64,000 bases of DNA from JANYCO01 sp031416415 (GTDB lineage: Bacteria; Bacteroidota; Bacteroidia; Cytophagales; Cytophagaceae): NCBI GenBank assembly GCA_031416415.1, contig JANOTP010000071.1, forward strand, positions 41,471-105,470, read 5' to 3'. Of the stretch, positions 8,703 to 18,479 are shown in pieces; position 1 is the first letter of the stretch; each line of letters opens with the position of its first letter. Under the pieces are notes generated by a model. It saw only the letters and a list, made by a program, of their open reading frames with translations, was not told the DNA's origin and ran no database searches. A program made the position numbers and the translations under genes.

Positions 8703-11078
8703 TTATTGTATTTCAGTTGTTCCTGTAGAAGGAACAACAGCAGGTTCTTCACCTAAAGGATCGGCTTCTTCTATCACTGTAGTGTCACGAATTGGTTCAG
8801 GTCTATAAGGACAGTTAATATTTATAGAAAGTTTTTTTGGTCTTTTGAAGTAGCCTTTAGTTATTCCTAAAGAAGTATCAGCGTATACTTTTTCCATGTA
8901 TAACCCAAAGATAGGAAGTGCAACCTTAGCCCCTTCTCCTAATTGTGAAGTACGGAAGTGAACGCTTCTGTCTTCTGCGCCAACCCATGCTCCGGCTACG
9001 TGTCCTTTAGTAATTCCCATAAACCAACCGTCGGAATGATTGGATGTGGTACCTGTTTTCCCCCCGACTTCATTGCCGTTGAATATATCGTATTGAAATA
9101 ATGCCTGTGAGGTTCCGCCACGTTCTTCTGTACCACCTTTCAACATGTGTACCATTACATAAGCTAGCTCTTCGCTAAGTGCATCTTTTGTTTTAGGAAG
9201 GAATTCGTGTAGTATATTACCGTTTCGGTCTTCGATACGTGCTACGAAATAAGGCTCAATCCATACTCCGCTATTTACAAAAGCAGCATACGCCCCTGTC
9301 ATTTCATAGACAGAAACATCGCTAGATCCAAGCGCAAGTGATGGAACGGGTTTGAGGTAACTGGTTATGCCAAGTCTTCTGGCATATTTAATTACTTCTT
9401 CTGGTCCCACCAATTTCATGAGGTTGGAAGTGATAGAATTGATCGAGCGTCCCATTGCTCGTCGAAGAGTAAGAGAGTCGCCTGTAAAAACCCAATCGGC
9501 ATTTTTTGGAGACCATACCACTTCTTTTCCATCTTCTTTGTATCGAAAAGTAATAGGTACATCAGGTAATAGATGACAAGGTGAATAGCCGTTAGCAATT
9601 GCAGCTGTATATACAAAAGGTTTAAAAGCAGACCCAGGTTGTCTTTTACCTTGTTTTACATGGTCGTATTTAAAATGTTTATAGTTTACTCCTCCCACCC
9701 ATGCTTTTATTTCGCCCGTAAAGGGGTCCATAGACATGAAGCCACTATGAAGGAAATGCTTATAATATTTTAGCGAATCCATGGAACTGAAAGTAGTGTC
9801 TTTTTCTCCTTTCCAAGTAAAAACTTTCATTCGTCTTGGAGTATTGAGGTGGATTTTTATAGAGTCATTCCCTGCTCCATATTTGCTCACAAGCCATTTA
9901 TAAGTATTCGTTTTTTTAATGTTATCTTCTAAGAAATTAGGGATCTCTTCTTTGTTTTCAAATCGCCAAGGATTTTTCCCTTTCCAATGTTCAAAAAAAG
10001 CTTTTTGCAATTTTTGCATGTGTTCCGATACCGCATCTTCCGCATATTGCTGCATGCGGGAGTCGATGGTAGTATATATTTTTAAACCATCTGCGTATAA
10101 ATTTTTGTTATTTTTTTTGCACCAGTCTTGTAAAAATTTACTCAGCTCTCCTCTGAAATAAGTAGCGTATCCTTCGTTGTGATCTTCGGCTGTAAAATGA
10201 AGGTCGATGGGAAGTTCTTTATATTTTAAAGCGTCCGCACTTGATAAAACTTTGCCTTCCACCATTAATTCAAAAACTGTATTTCTTCTGTTAAGGCAAT
10301 TTTTGGGATTAGCTCGAGGACTATATAAGGTGGGTGCTTTTAAAACACCTACAAGTACCGCTGCCTGTGGAAGGCTTAGGCTATCTGCCGAGGTGTCAAA
10401 GAAAGTCCTAGCCGCTGTTTTTATTCCAAATGAATTGCTTCCGAAGTCTACAGTATTGAGATACATGGTGAGGATTTCAATTTTTGTATACCGCCTTTCC
10501 AATTCTATGGACAACATCCATTCTTTTGTTTTCGCAATCAAAACATTTACTACGGGTACATATCCCAGTAATCCTTTATCCGTTCGGGTTTTAAATAGAT
10601 TTTTTGCAAGTTGTTGGGTTATTGTGCTAGATCCTCTTTTGTCGCCTTTTAAACTATAATAGAAGATTGCGAAAAACCCTTTCAAATCAATTCCAGAATG
10701 CTCATAGAACCTAGTGTCTTCGGTAGTTATAAGTGCCTTTATTACATTAGGGGATATTTGTTCGTAGGCAACTGGACTTCTGTTTTCTCTATAATATCTT
10801 CCTAATAAAAGACCATCCGAAGAGTAAATTTCAGAAGCTTGATCACTTGTGGGGTTCTCAAGACTTTCGTAATCAGGGAAACCACCGAAAAGAAAGGTTA
10901 GATTGAATCTTATAAATACGGTAAGAAGAAATAAATTATACAATAAAAAAGAAAAAACAGCCCAACTTATAACGACAATTTTTCCGTATTTTTCCTTGTT
11001 TAAATTCTCAAGAATTTTTTTTATGTCTAGCTTATTTTGCATCTCCTCTTTATTGTTCAAAAAGTTAGTAAAAATCAA
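8703..11078 (-). CDS. Class A penicillin-binding protein 1A (transglycosylase/transpeptidase)
   Basis: The 791-aa protein has one N-terminal membrane helix (about residues 34-57). The GT51 transglycosylase motifs follow (TTEDTRFYEHSGID with the catalytic Glu, GSSTITQQLAKNLF, RRYTKIEILTMYLN). The transpeptidase domain has the SxxK box GSAFKPF, the SxN box SINS and the KTG box GGKTGTT. It polymerises and cross-links peptidoglycan. The Pro/Thr-rich C-terminal tail after the transpeptidase is ordinary for the group. A start at the second Met (11042), preceded by a GGAG-like stretch, is also possible and would trim 12 residues. Confidence 0.95.
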   Translation of the reverse strand: MIFTNFLNNKEEMQNKLDIKKILENLNKEKYGKIVVISWAVFSFLLYNLFLLTVFIRFNLTFLFGGFPDYESLENPTSDQASEIYSSDGLLLGRYYRENRSPVAYEQISPNVIKALITTEDTRFYEHSGIDLKGFFAIFYYSLKGDKRGSSTITQQLAKNLFKTRTDKGLLGYVPVVNVLIAKTKEWMLSIELERRYTKIEILTMYLNTVDFGSNSFGIKTAARTFFDTSADSLSLPQAAVLVGVLKAPTLYSPRANPKNCLNRRNTVFELMVEGKVLSSADALKYKELPIDLHFTAEDHNEGYATYFRGELSKFLQDWCKKNNKNLYADGLKIYTTIDSRMQQYAEDAVSEHMQKLQKAFFEHWKGKNPWRFENKEEIPNFLEDNIKKTNTYKWLVSKYGAGNDSIKIHLNTPRRMKVFTWKGEKDTTFSSMDSLKYYKHFLHSGFMSMDPFTGEIKAWVGGVNYKHFKYDHVKQGKRQPGSAFKPFVYTAAIANGYSPCHLLPDVPITFRYKEDGKEVVWSPKNADWVFTGDSLTLRRAMGRSINSITSNLMKLVGPEEVIKYARRLGITSYLKPVPSLALGSSDVSVYEMTGAYAAFVNSGVWIEPYFVARIEDRNGNILHEFLPKTKDALSEELAYVMVHMLKGGTEERGGTSQALFQYDIFNGNEVGGKTGTTSNHSDGWFMGITKGHVAGAWVGAEDRSVHFRTSQLGEGAKVALPIFGLYMEKVYADTSLGITKGYFKRPKKLSININCPYRPEPIRDTTVIEEADPLGEEPAVVPSTGTTEIQ

Positions 11079-11213
11079 TAAAAAATGATGATTTTACAAG
11101 AAATATAAATCGCAATAGTGTTATTTAAAATGATAATAGGAGATGTTGGTTTTGTAAAGGTTTCATAACTAAAATTTTATAATAAATCACTATTTTCTTT
11201 TAGTTTCAAAAGA

Positions 11214-11957
11214 TCAGTATAAGGAATTAAAAAAGCATTGTTCATTTAAATATCTCACCTTAAAATTCCCGTCAGGATTGGCAAAGTCCATTTCATAAAT
11301 TAGTCCATCGTCATACCTTGGATGTTTGTAGAAAAATTTCGGAGCATTGTTTTTTTGTTGGTCTGTAATGTATTCGTAAGTTTTTATATACTCAGGTTTG
11401 CAATCTCTTCCCATGAAGAGTAGTTTACTAGTGTCACTTTTTAATTTTAGTAAAGTTTTTTCTGCTACGTTTGCATGGATCTCATGTAGGTCTAAAATAG
11501 GAAGAAGTATTTTTTCGGAAATAAACTGATGTTGATCAAACCAATTGAGTGTATTTTTTCCATTGAGTTTAAGGGTTTCTTTAAGAAAAACGTCCAATTG
11601 ATTTGTATCGGAAAGAGCGATTTTATTTTCTTCCAAAAGTCGGTTGTCAATTAAAGGAAATATTCTAAGGTTGGTTTCGTTTTTTAAAACGCCAAAAAGA
11701 AAATGTCTGTCTTTATTGTCTTCCAAACGATATATACTTACTCCGAAATTTCGGTAACGAACTTCTTTCATAAAAAAATCTGAGATCGAGGAATCTCCCG
11801 GTGATAATTTATAAGCCTTCCTTACTGAATCTACTAAATGAAGCTCCCTTTCATACATGTGATAATTTCCGCTTTTGTTTCCGCATTGGAAAAAAGTTAT
11901 GCCGACAAGGATGATTTGTAGTAAATTGAAAATAGTAAGTGTCTTATTTGAGTTCAT
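11214..11957 (-). CDS. Hypothetical secreted or lipoprotein, coupled to the OmpA-family gene
   Basis: The 247-aa protein has an N-terminal hydrophobic stretch (about residues 7-24) running into FFQCGN. Cys 25 may be a lipidation site, although the lipobox is imperfect. The remainder is charged with no recognised domain. Its start codon overlaps the stop of the upstream OmpA-family gene by one base (TAATG), so the two are translationally coupled and probably act together in the envelope. No function is assigned. Confidence 0.7.
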   Translation of the reverse strand: MNSNKTLTIFNLLQIILVGITFFQCGNKSGNYHMYERELHLVDSVRKAYKLSPGDSSISDFFMKEVRYRNFGVSIYRLEDNKDRHFLFGVLKNETNLRIFPLIDNRLLEENKIALSDTNQLDVFLKETLKLNGKNTLNWFDQHQFISEKILLPILDLHEIHANVAEKTLLKLKSDTSKLLFMGRDCKPEYIKTYEYITDQQKNNAPKFFYKHPRYDDGLIYEMDFANPDGNFKVRYLNEQCFFNSLY

Positions 11958-13816
11958 TATAATATTTTAAATTCTGTTCTTCTGTTGTTTTGTTTTCCTG
12001 ACTCCGTATCATTACTATCAATAGGTTGAGAGCTTCCATACCCTTTGTAAACTAATCTTGATTTGTTTACACCGATAGCTATTAATGAATTCATAACGCT
12101 TAATGCTCTAGCTTCGGAAAGTGCTTGGTTCGTTTTTGTATCCCCAATATTATCGGTATGTCCCGAAACTTCTATTTTTAAGGATGGATTTTCATTAAGT
12201 AATTTCACCAATCTTTGTAGTTCTGAAGCTGATTCTGGACGAAGATCGGATTTTCCGACATCAAAAAAAATATTTCTTAATACTACCTTCGCTCCTTGTT
12301 TTGCGTTTACTAATTTTATTTCTTTTTTTATTTCTTTGAATCCTTGATTACAAGGGATGTTTACATTTTCAGAATGGAAAAGATGACCTTGTTTTTCAAT
12401 GGCAATACCATAGTTTTTCCCACACGGTATAGCTACTAAATATTTACCATCTTCGCCATTGGATTTTACTTTGCTGATTATTTCTTTTGAAACATTATCT
12501 GTAATTGTTATTTCTGCTTCCATTGCTTTACCAGTTATGGCATCTTTAACGGTACCTGTCAGTAATTCTAGTTCAGGATCTTTTGGAGGAATTGGCATTC
12601 TTATCGAATAAATATCTTGTTTGCCAAGACCTCCTTCCTTGTCGGAAGAATAGAAACCTACTTTGCCGTCAGCTGCCAATACGAAATATATTTCATCTCC
12701 CGCAGTATTGATAGGGTAGCCAAGGTTTTCAGGTGTGCTCCAACCCGTACTCGTTTTTGTACATTTGAAAATATCATATCCACCCATTGTACTGTGTCCT
12801 TTAGAACTAAAGTAAAGCGTTTTACCATCTGGATGAATGAAGGGAGAGTCTTCGTCGTAAGGAGTGCTGATTTCTAGTTTTCTTGGTTTTGACCAAGTGC
12901 CACTGAATGTTCTGCTACATATATAAATGTCTCGGTTGCCTATAGCAGTGCCAGCATAAACAAAGTATAGTGTACGTCCATCGGGAGATAGAGAAGCTGT
13001 GCTTTCAAAACCGATAGTATTAAAGGGAAGAGGTTCTGGTTTAGAGTAATTTTTTCCTTTGAGTTCACTCATGTATAAATCCCCTCCATTAGTGCCTTTG
13101 TAAACAAACATGGTTTGCCCATCCTCGGAAATTCCTACGCATGCATCGTGGCCATCGGTATTTAGTGAAGAAATGTTTTGTGGTGAATCCCATGCTCCTC
13201 CTTTGTTGTAGCACATGTAGATATCTTCGAATAATAAACCGTCTTCCGCTTTTTTACTACCTGTTGAACCAGGTCTGCGAGAAGTGAAAAATAATTTTGA
13301 ACGGTCTGCAGTAATGTAAGGAAGGTATTCGTTGTGCTCCGTATTTACAAGGGGGCCAGAGTTCGTTACTTTAGCATCTACAGGATTTGCTTTGTATTTT
13401 TTGCCAAATTCACATTCTATTATGAGCTTGGAGGTGAGTTTTCTATTGGTGCCTCCAATGTCAGATTTCTGGTAGTATTCAATTGCTTTGTCAAATTGGT
13501 GGTCGAGCTGTAACGCCCTACCTAGTAATAAATACATTTCATTGGTAGGTTTTGGACTTAGTTTTACTGCGTTATTGGCATGTTCTAGTGCCTTAGAAGG
13601 TCTGGAGATTTCTATAAAACATTTCGCAAGCTGAAGATTTGTATAAGGGTTTTCCTTTTTAATATTGTAGGCTTCTTCGTATGCGTCCTTAGCGGCATAG
13701 AGGTTGCCGATATTGAAATAATTATCACCTTTTTTTATTGCTTTTTCATCTTGTGCAAACAAAAGTATTGGTGTAATGAATGCTAAAATAATTGTTGAAA
13801 TGTATTTCATATTCAT
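11957..13816 (-). CDS. OmpA-family protein with TPR, PD40 propeller and carboxypeptidase-regulatory domains (PorE-like order)
   Basis: The 619-aa protein has a signal peptide (about 1-21, LLFAQDE). TPRs follow (about 25-140), then a WD40-like/PD40 beta-propeller with repeated SPDGRTLYF, HPDGKTLYFSS and AADGKVGFYSS blades (about 160-405). A carboxypeptidase-regulatory-like domain (LLTGTVKDAITGKAMEAEI, about 415-480) precedes a C-terminal OmpA domain (FDVGKSDLRPESASEL and VSGHTDNIGD, about 505-619) that binds peptidoglycan. This order matches PorE of the type IX secretion system, but Bacteroidota carry several paralogues, so a T9SS role is only possible. It is coupled to the 247-aa gene downstream. 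Confidence 0.88.
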   Translation of the reverse strand: MNMKYISTIILAFITPILLFAQDEKAIKKGDNYFNIGNLYAAKDAYEEAYNIKKENPYTNLQLAKCFIEISRPSKALEHANNAVKLSPKPTNEMYLLLGRALQLDHQFDKAIEYYQKSDIGGTNRKLTSKLIIECEFGKKYKANPVDAKVTNSGPLVNTEHNEYLPYITADRSKLFFTSRRPGSTGSKKAEDGLLFEDIYMCYNKGGAWDSPQNISSLNTDGHDACVGISEDGQTMFVYKGTNGGDLYMSELKGKNYSKPEPLPFNTIGFESTASLSPDGRTLYFVYAGTAIGNRDIYICSRTFSGTWSKPRKLEISTPYDEDSPFIHPDGKTLYFSSKGHSTMGGYDIFKCTKTSTGWSTPENLGYPINTAGDEIYFVLAADGKVGFYSSDKEGGLGKQDIYSIRMPIPPKDPELELLTGTVKDAITGKAMEAEITITDNVSKEIISKVKSNGEDGKYLVAIPCGKNYGIAIEKQGHLFHSENVNIPCNQGFKEIKKEIKLVNAKQGAKVVLRNIFFDVGKSDLRPESASELQRLVKLLNENPSLKIEVSGHTDNIGDTKTNQALSEARALSVMNSLIAIGVNKSRLVYKGYGSSQPIDSNDTESGKQNNRRTEFKIL

Positions 13817-13860
13817 AGGTTATTAAGTGATAACTGTAATTTATAAAAATATCATTTCAT

Positions 13861-15192
13861 TTATTTTACTAATTTTTCAATAGCGTTATGTGTTTTGTCG
13901 AAATGAAACTGATTAATAGTTAACGTCATTGCAGCCTGTATCTCTTTGTTCATAAGGTTTCCAATACTTCCCTCATGCGTATGGTTGATTGTGGAAGGTG
14001 CAGTGAATTTTCCTTCGTCTATTAATGCACCTACTTTTTTATAAGCATCACGGAAAGGAATTCCTTCTAATACCATATTGTTTACTACCTCAACGCTATA
14101 TAAGTATAAATATTTTGGGTCTTTTAGAATGTCTTCTTTTATTTTAATATTCTTTAATGCATAAATAGCGATGTTAATACAATCGTTTATTTCATTGAAA
14201 GCGGGAATGAAACTTTCTTTGATGATCTGTAAGTCACGATGATAACCAGACGGAAGGTTTGTCGTCATTAACGTTATCTCATTTGCCAGTGCTTGAACTT
14301 TGTTGCATTTTGCACGGGTCAATTCAAATACATCTGGATTTTTTTTGTGCGGCATAATGGATGAGCCAGTTGTAAGTTCGTCTGGAAAAGAAATGAATCC
14401 AAAATTTTGGTTGATGTACAAACAAATATCCATTGACATTTTAGCTACTGTACCTGCAAGAGAAGATAGGGCTGCTGCAACATTTTTTTCGGTTTTCCCT
14501 CTGCCCATTTGCGCATAGACAACGTTGTAATTCATTCTTTCAAAACCAAGCAAATCAGTAGTCATCTGACGGTTTAATGGGAAAGAAGATCCATATCCTG
14601 CTGCTGAACCTAAAGGATTTTTGTTAGCGATTTTATATGCTGCCAACATCATTTCCATATCGTCTACAAGGCTTTCTGCATAAGCACCAAACCATAAGCC
14701 AAAAGAAGAAGGCATAGCAATCTGCAAATGTGTATAGCCAGGGAGTAAATGGTTTTTGTATTGTTCAGAAAGCTGAATGAGTAATTCGAAAAGCTCTTTT
14801 GCATTTAATACCGTTTGCTCAATCGCACTGCGTGTATATAATTTCAAGTCCAATAAAACTTGATCATTTCGTGAACGGCCGCTGTGAATTTTTTTACCTA
14901 AATCACCTAGTCGCTTTGTTAATAAAAGTTCGACTTGTGAATGTACATCTTCAACGCCATTTTCAATGGTGAAATTCCCTGCCTTTATTTCAGCGTAAAT
15001 ATTTTTTAATTCCTTCTGTAAAATTGGCAATTCTTCTTTTGGAATAAGTCCAATGCTCGTTAGCATCTCTGTATGCGCTAAAGAGCCCAGTACATCGAAC
15101 TCCGCCAAGTACATATCCATCTCACGATCACGCCCTACGGTGAAGCGTTCTATTTCTTTATTTACGTCTTTGTCTTTTTGCCACAACTTCAT
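13861..15192 (-). CDS. argH: Argininosuccinate lyase
   Basis: The 443-aa protein is of standard length. It has the fumarase/aspartase superfamily signature TGSSIMPHKKNPDVFEL (about residues 277-293), DVHSQVE and KIHSGRSRNDQV, which are diagnostic of ArgH. It cleaves argininosuccinate to arginine and fumarate, the last step of arginine synthesis. It is the last gene of the minus-strand arginine cluster, separated from argE' by an inverted-repeat unit carrying a GxxExxY gene. Confidence 0.96.
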   Translation of the reverse strand: MKLWQKDKDVNKEIERFTVGRDREMDMYLAEFDVLGSLAHTEMLTSIGLIPKEELPILQKELKNIYAEIKAGNFTIENGVEDVHSQVELLLTKRLGDLGKKIHSGRSRNDQVLLDLKLYTRSAIEQTVLNAKELFELLIQLSEQYKNHLLPGYTHLQIAMPSSFGLWFGAYAESLVDDMEMMLAAYKIANKNPLGSAAGYGSSFPLNRQMTTDLLGFERMNYNVVYAQMGRGKTEKNVAAALSSLAGTVAKMSMDICLYINQNFGFISFPDELTTGSSIMPHKKNPDVFELTRAKCNKVQALANEITLMTTNLPSGYHRDLQIIKESFIPAFNEINDCINIAIYALKNIKIKEDILKDPKYLYLYSVEVVNNMVLEGIPFRDAYKKVGALIDEGKFTAPSTINHTHEGSIGNLMNKEIQAAMTLTINQFHFDKTHNAIEKLVK

Positions 15193-15193
15193 C

Positions 15194-15674
15194 GTCTGAA
15201 CAAGATTTTAGTAAGATTAAAGGATTATATAAGAATTTAAACTTGTAATTTTTTATTAAATAACCTTTTGTATTCCAAGCTTCTTGCACCAAAGTTGATG
15301 AGAAGACCAGTGTTTAAATGGTATGCTTCTAAATAATTAATTGCCTGTGCAAAGTGTACATTTTCTAAAGCTAGTACGGCTTTTATTTCAACTGAAACTA
15401 ATGCTTCTATAAGAAAGTCTACTCTTCTAGTTCCAATTTGTATTTCATCATAAAAAATAGACATTTCAAATTCTCGTTGAAAGCTTATTTTCTGTTTGGT
15501 GAATTCTATTTCTAATGCACGTTGATGAATTACTTCTTGAAATCCATTACCCATAATTGAATGAACTTTCATGGCGCACCCAATAATTTTATGAGTAGTA
15601 GAATTGATTTCTTCAGTATTCATAAGGTATACTCTTGTCTAATTTCTTAATCTTATTAAAATCTTAGTTTAGAC
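15194..15674. repeat. Inverted-repeat unit A around a GxxExxY gene
   Basis: The arm at 15194-15227 (starting GTCTGAACAAGATTTTAGTA) is repeated in inverted orientation at 15641-15674, with about 28 of 33 positions matching and one gap. The arms bracket exactly one gene, the GxxExxY protein, and the whole 480-bp unit sits between argE' and argH. The right arm also lies inside a local hairpin (CTTGTCTAA 15634-15642 with TTAGACAAG 15669-15677). It looks like a small mobile or formerly mobile cassette. Confidence 0.6.
15237..15623 (-). CDS. GxxExxY family protein (predicted PD-(D/E)XK nuclease fold)
   Basis: The 128-aa protein has the family motif in GNGFQEVIH, with the usual final Tyr replaced by His (residue 33). 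The IGCAMKVHSIMGNGFQE start and the TRRVDFLIEALVSVEIKAV core follow. Asp 69 and Glu 79-x-Lys 81 fit the PD-(D/E)XK nuclease signature assigned to this family. The biological role of the family is not established. It lies inside inverted-repeat unit A in the arginine cluster; a second paralogue is at 19515-19913. Confidence 0.85.
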   Translation of the reverse strand: MNTEEINSTTHKIIGCAMKVHSIMGNGFQEVIHQRALEIEFTKQKISFQREFEMSIFYDEIQIGTRRVDFLIEALVSVEIKAVLALENVHFAQAINYLEAYHLNTGLLINFGARSLEYKRLFNKKLQV

Positions 15675-15677
15675 AAG

Positions 15678-16742
15678 TTAAACAAGTTCCTCCAATATTT
15701 TAATATACTTCTCAATACCTTCTTCAATCTCGATCAAATAAATAAATTCATTTGCGGAGTGCGAACGGGCAGAATTTCCTGGACCCATTTTTACAGAAGG
15801 TACTGGTACTAATGCCTGATCGGATGTAGTAGGAGATCCGTACGTTTTAGCGCCAATCTTAACGGCAGCTTTTACTAAAGGATGTTCTGGATCTATGAAA
15901 GAAGGGCGGAGACGAACAGAACGAGGATTTACTTCGGACTCTATATTGTCGTCTATTATTTTTAATACTTCTTCGTTTTTATACATTTCTGTAATACGAA
16001 CATCCACTGTAAAGTGGCAGCTTTCTGGTACTACGTTATGCTGATAACCTGCGTTGATAATGGTTACAGACATTTTCATTGGACCAAGGTGTGGCGATAC
16101 TTTTTCGAACTTATGGTTTTTGATCCACTCTATATCTTTAATTGCTTTGTAGATGGCGTTGTCGCCTTCTTCACGTGCAGCATGACCTGCTTTACCTTTT
16201 GCAACACAGTCGATAACCATAAGTCCTTTTTCTGCAACGGCAATATCCATAAGAGTAGGCTCTCCTACAATTGCGAAATCGATTTTGCCAAGTTCTGGAT
16301 AAACTAATTCCAATCCATCGAAACCAGAAATTTCTTCTTCTGCTGTTGCTGCAATACAGATATTGTATTTTAAATTTTCTTTGTCGTAGAAATGACGGAA
16401 GGTAGCAATAAGTGATACCAGACAACCTCCAGCATCGTTAGAGCCAAGGCCATATAGTTTAGCGTCTTTTGTAAATGGATCAAATGGATCGTTGGTATAA
16501 CCTGGATTTGGTTTTACTGTATCGTGGTGCGAATTCAGCAGGATGGTAGGTTTGTTTGGGTCGTAATGTTTATTGAACGACCATACATTATTTTTCAAGC
16601 GTTTGGTTTCCATACCATGTTGCACGAAAAAATTATTTAAGATCTCTGCAGTTTTATCTTCTTCCTTGCTTAATGATTCTGTACGAATTAGATTTTTTAG
16701 CAATTCTAATGCGTCTTGTTGTAATGATTTTAAATCAGCCAT
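15678..16742 (-). CDS. M20-family deacylase, probable N-acyl-citrulline/ornithine deacylase (ArgE')
   Basis: The 354-aa metallopeptidase-family protein has the metal-binding and catalytic motifs of M20: LLNSHHDTVKP (His and catalytic Asp), GSNDAGG, the general-base AATAEEEISG, and GEPT. A dimerisation domain (KGKAGHAAREEGDNAI) follows. In Bacteroidota arginine clusters this enzyme removes the N-acyl group from acyl-citrulline after the argF' step. That fits its place between argB and argH. The annotation as a general M20 deacylase is certain; the exact substrate is inferred from the cluster. Confidence 0.88.
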   Translation of the reverse strand: MADLKSLQQDALELLKNLIRTESLSKEEDKTAEILNNFFVQHGMETKRLKNNVWSFNKHYDPNKPTILLNSHHDTVKPNPGYTNDPFDPFTKDAKLYGLGSNDAGGCLVSLIATFRHFYDKENLKYNICIAATAEEEISGFDGLELVYPELGKIDFAIVGEPTLMDIAVAEKGLMVIDCVAKGKAGHAAREEGDNAIYKAIKDIEWIKNHKFEKVSPHLGPMKMSVTIINAGYQHNVVPESCHFTVDVRITEMYKNEEVLKIIDDNIESEVNPRSVRLRPSFIDPEHPLVKAAVKIGAKTYGSPTTSDQALVPVPSVKMGPGNSARSHSANEFIYLIEIEEGIEKYIKILEELV

Positions 16743-17054
16743 AAATGTTTTTAGTGTGTTGTAGTATAACTTACCGCAACGGCTTAGTAGTAATAAATGT
16801 AAATATACAAAGGGAAACGGTCATTTTACCGTTACTTATATGAAATTATTGATAGGGTAATGGGTAGTGTTTACCCAATAGTGTATTAAACCCCGAAGGG
16901 TGAGCGAAAAGTAGGGATGAAAAGTATGTATGCGGTATTGGTTTGCATGGGGTAAAGGTAAAGGATTTTTTTAGAATTCAGAAATTTCTTTCAAGTAATT
17001 TCTGAATTTATCTTAATATATGAATTTCGCTTGTAGTGTTTTAATTCTTTTTCT
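16743..17054. other. Intergenic stretch with several hairpins
   Basis: No gene is seen between argE' and the small ORF. The stretch holds palindromes AACGGT/ACCGTT (16816-16833), GGGTAA/TTACCC (16855-16876), and a perfect 12-bp stem AATTCAGAAATT/AATTTCTGAATT (16975-17008) with a 10-nt loop. The last one could end or process the argB message, but no T run follows it on the minus strand. Confidence 0.5.
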
Positions 17055-17174
17055 TTAATTTTTTGGGAAAGTTAGAACCAAATAAATTGTGTTTTTTGAT
17101 CCTTCGCGATAAGAAATTTTTATAGTATTGTCAACTATTTTTAATTCAGGAGCAAAATGGATTAGTAATTTCAT
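17055..17174 (-). CDS. Possible 39-aa small protein downstream of argB
   Basis: An ATG-started frame of 40 codons begins 8 nt after the argB stop (MKLLIHFAPELKIVDN...) and reads to a TAA. Codon use resembles its neighbours and the product is partly hydrophobic. No family is recognised. It may be a real miniprotein, or the remnant of another insertion like those elsewhere in this operon. Confidence 0.3.
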   Translation of the reverse strand: MKLLIHFAPELKIVDNTIKISYREGSKNTIYLVLTFPKN

Positions 17175-17181
17175 TTTGCTG

Positions 17182-17973
17182 TTAAGATTTTAGTACTGTC
17201 CCCTTGGAAGAATGCTCATTTATGATCGATGTAAGATCATCCGCATGGCAAATTCTAACGGAGCTAACTCCTGCACTGATTGCATCAAATGAATTGTCTA
17301 GTTTAGGAATCATGCCTTTTGAGATAATTCCTTTTTCTTTTAAGCCTGCATATTTTGAAGGTGTGATTTCTAAAATAACAGAATTTTTATCTTCAAAATT
17401 TTCAAGAACACCTTTTAATTCGAAACAATAAATTAGGTGTACCTCAAATAAGTTTGATAGTGCTACTGACGTTACAGAGGCCATGGTGTCGGCATTTACG
17501 TTTAGCATATTTCCTTCGCCATCGTGGGAGAGGGGAGCGATAATGGGATAAAGGCCTAGTTTAATAAGGCCGTGTAGTATTTCGCTGTCAACATTTTCAA
17601 CATCGCCGACAAATCCATAATCAATGCCATTTTTTACTGGGCGTTTTTTTGATTTTATACAATTAGCATCGGCTCCTGTTAGACCAATAGCATTGCAGTT
17701 CTTAGATTGAAGAGCTGCTACTACCCTTTTATTTATAAGTCCACCGTATACCATGGTGACAATCTTTAATGTCTCAGCATCCGTAATTCTCCGCCCTTCT
17801 ACCATCTTAGCTTCTATGCCCAGACCCGCACTGATGTCAGTAGCTACTTTTCCGCCACCGTGAATAAGGATTTTTTTAGCGTTTAGAGATGCATAATCCG
17901 TGAGAAATTTGCTTAATGCCTCTTCGTTGTCAATAATATTGCCGCCTATTTTTATTACATAAAGTTTTTCCAT
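17182..17973 (-). CDS. argB: Acetylglutamate kinase (acylglutamate kinase)
   Basis: The 263-aa amino acid kinase has the N-terminal VIKIGGNIIDN phosphate-binding strand, KKILIHGGGKVATDIS, the VEGRRITDAETL segment that contacts the N-acyl substrate, and LNVNADTMAS near the C-terminus. It phosphorylates N-acylglutamate in arginine synthesis. No N-terminal extension of the arginine-inhibited hexameric type is present. It lies between the four-helix-bundle pseudogene unit and argE'. Confidence 0.95.
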   Translation of the reverse strand: MEKLYVIKIGGNIIDNEEALSKFLTDYASLNAKKILIHGGGKVATDISAGLGIEAKMVEGRRITDAETLKIVTMVYGGLINKRVVAALQSKNCNAIGLTGADANCIKSKKRPVKNGIDYGFVGDVENVDSEILHGLIKLGLYPIIAPLSHDGEGNMLNVNADTMASVTSVALSNLFEVHLIYCFELKGVLENFEDKNSVILEITPSKYAGLKEKGIISKGMIPKLDNSFDAISAGVSSVRICHADDLTSIINEHSSKGTVLKS

Positions 17974-17976
17974 GAG

Positions 17977-18477
17977 AGCTTAAAGTTAAGAGTTTAAAGT
18001 TTAAAGTAAAAGTGCTTTTTTGTCTGCATTAGGCTCTTACTTTCCTGATTAAAACAATCAACATTGCTTTGATAGTATTGAATTGAGTAGTTAATGTGTT
18101 GAATTCAGCTTCTGTAATATAATTTAAGTCTTTTGACAATAAGATATAATACTCTGATTCATGCAAGGACCCAAGAGCAATTTGAAAGAAATGGGCAGTG
18201 TCGTTTTTTTGTATTACGTCCACATCCTTCATCTATATTGGCGGGGATAGAAACCAATGATCTTCTAAATTGACTAGTAAGTCCAAATTTTTCATCATCA
18301 GGAAAAGTTTTAGTGATTAGGTATAGCCTTACTACTAATTTATGAGCTTCCGCTCAAACGGTAAGTTTTTTGTAATCTTGCATAAAAGTAAAAAGTTAAA
18401 AGTTTAAGGTTTAAAGTTAAGGATAATATTCATATTTTAAACCTTCAACTTTGAACCTTTAACTTTAAACATTAAAC
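17977..18477. repeat. Repeat unit C (TTTAAAG-type arms) around a broken gene
   Basis: AT-rich arms built from short TTTAAAGTT-like units flank the four-helix-bundle pseudogene. A left arm lies at 17977-18011, a direct copy at 18390-18422, and an inverted copy at 18435-18477. The outer arms match at about 22 of 27 positions when one is reverse-complemented. The left-arm / ORF / direct copy / inverted copy order is the same as in unit B. Confidence 0.55.
18029..18383 (-). pseudogene. Four-helix-bundle protein (23S rRNA intervening-sequence type), disrupted
   Basis: Reading from the ATG at 18383 gives MQDYKKLTV, then a TGA where the family has Trp, then AEAHKLV...TFPDDEKFGLTSQFRRS and LVSIPANI. 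The reading frame then shifts at an A7 run (about 18206-18212) and continues as NDTAHFFQIALGSLHESEYYILLS to the stop at 18029. Removing one A and changing TGA to TGG restores a protein of about 117 residues, the family's usual length. The family occurs as small stand-alone genes and inside 23S rRNA insertions. Two independent lesions argue for real decay. Confidence 0.8.
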
Positions 18478-18479
18478 AA

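Noticed and set aside
10207..10659. 150-aa plus-strand ORF inside the PBP gene
   Set aside because: It lies antisense to the well-supported transglycosylase domain and has no recognisable domain.
11957..13816. Firm assignment as PorE of the type IX secretion system
   Set aside because: The domain order fits, but Bacteroidota carry many TPR-PD40-OmpA paralogues and no other T9SS machinery gene is adjacent.
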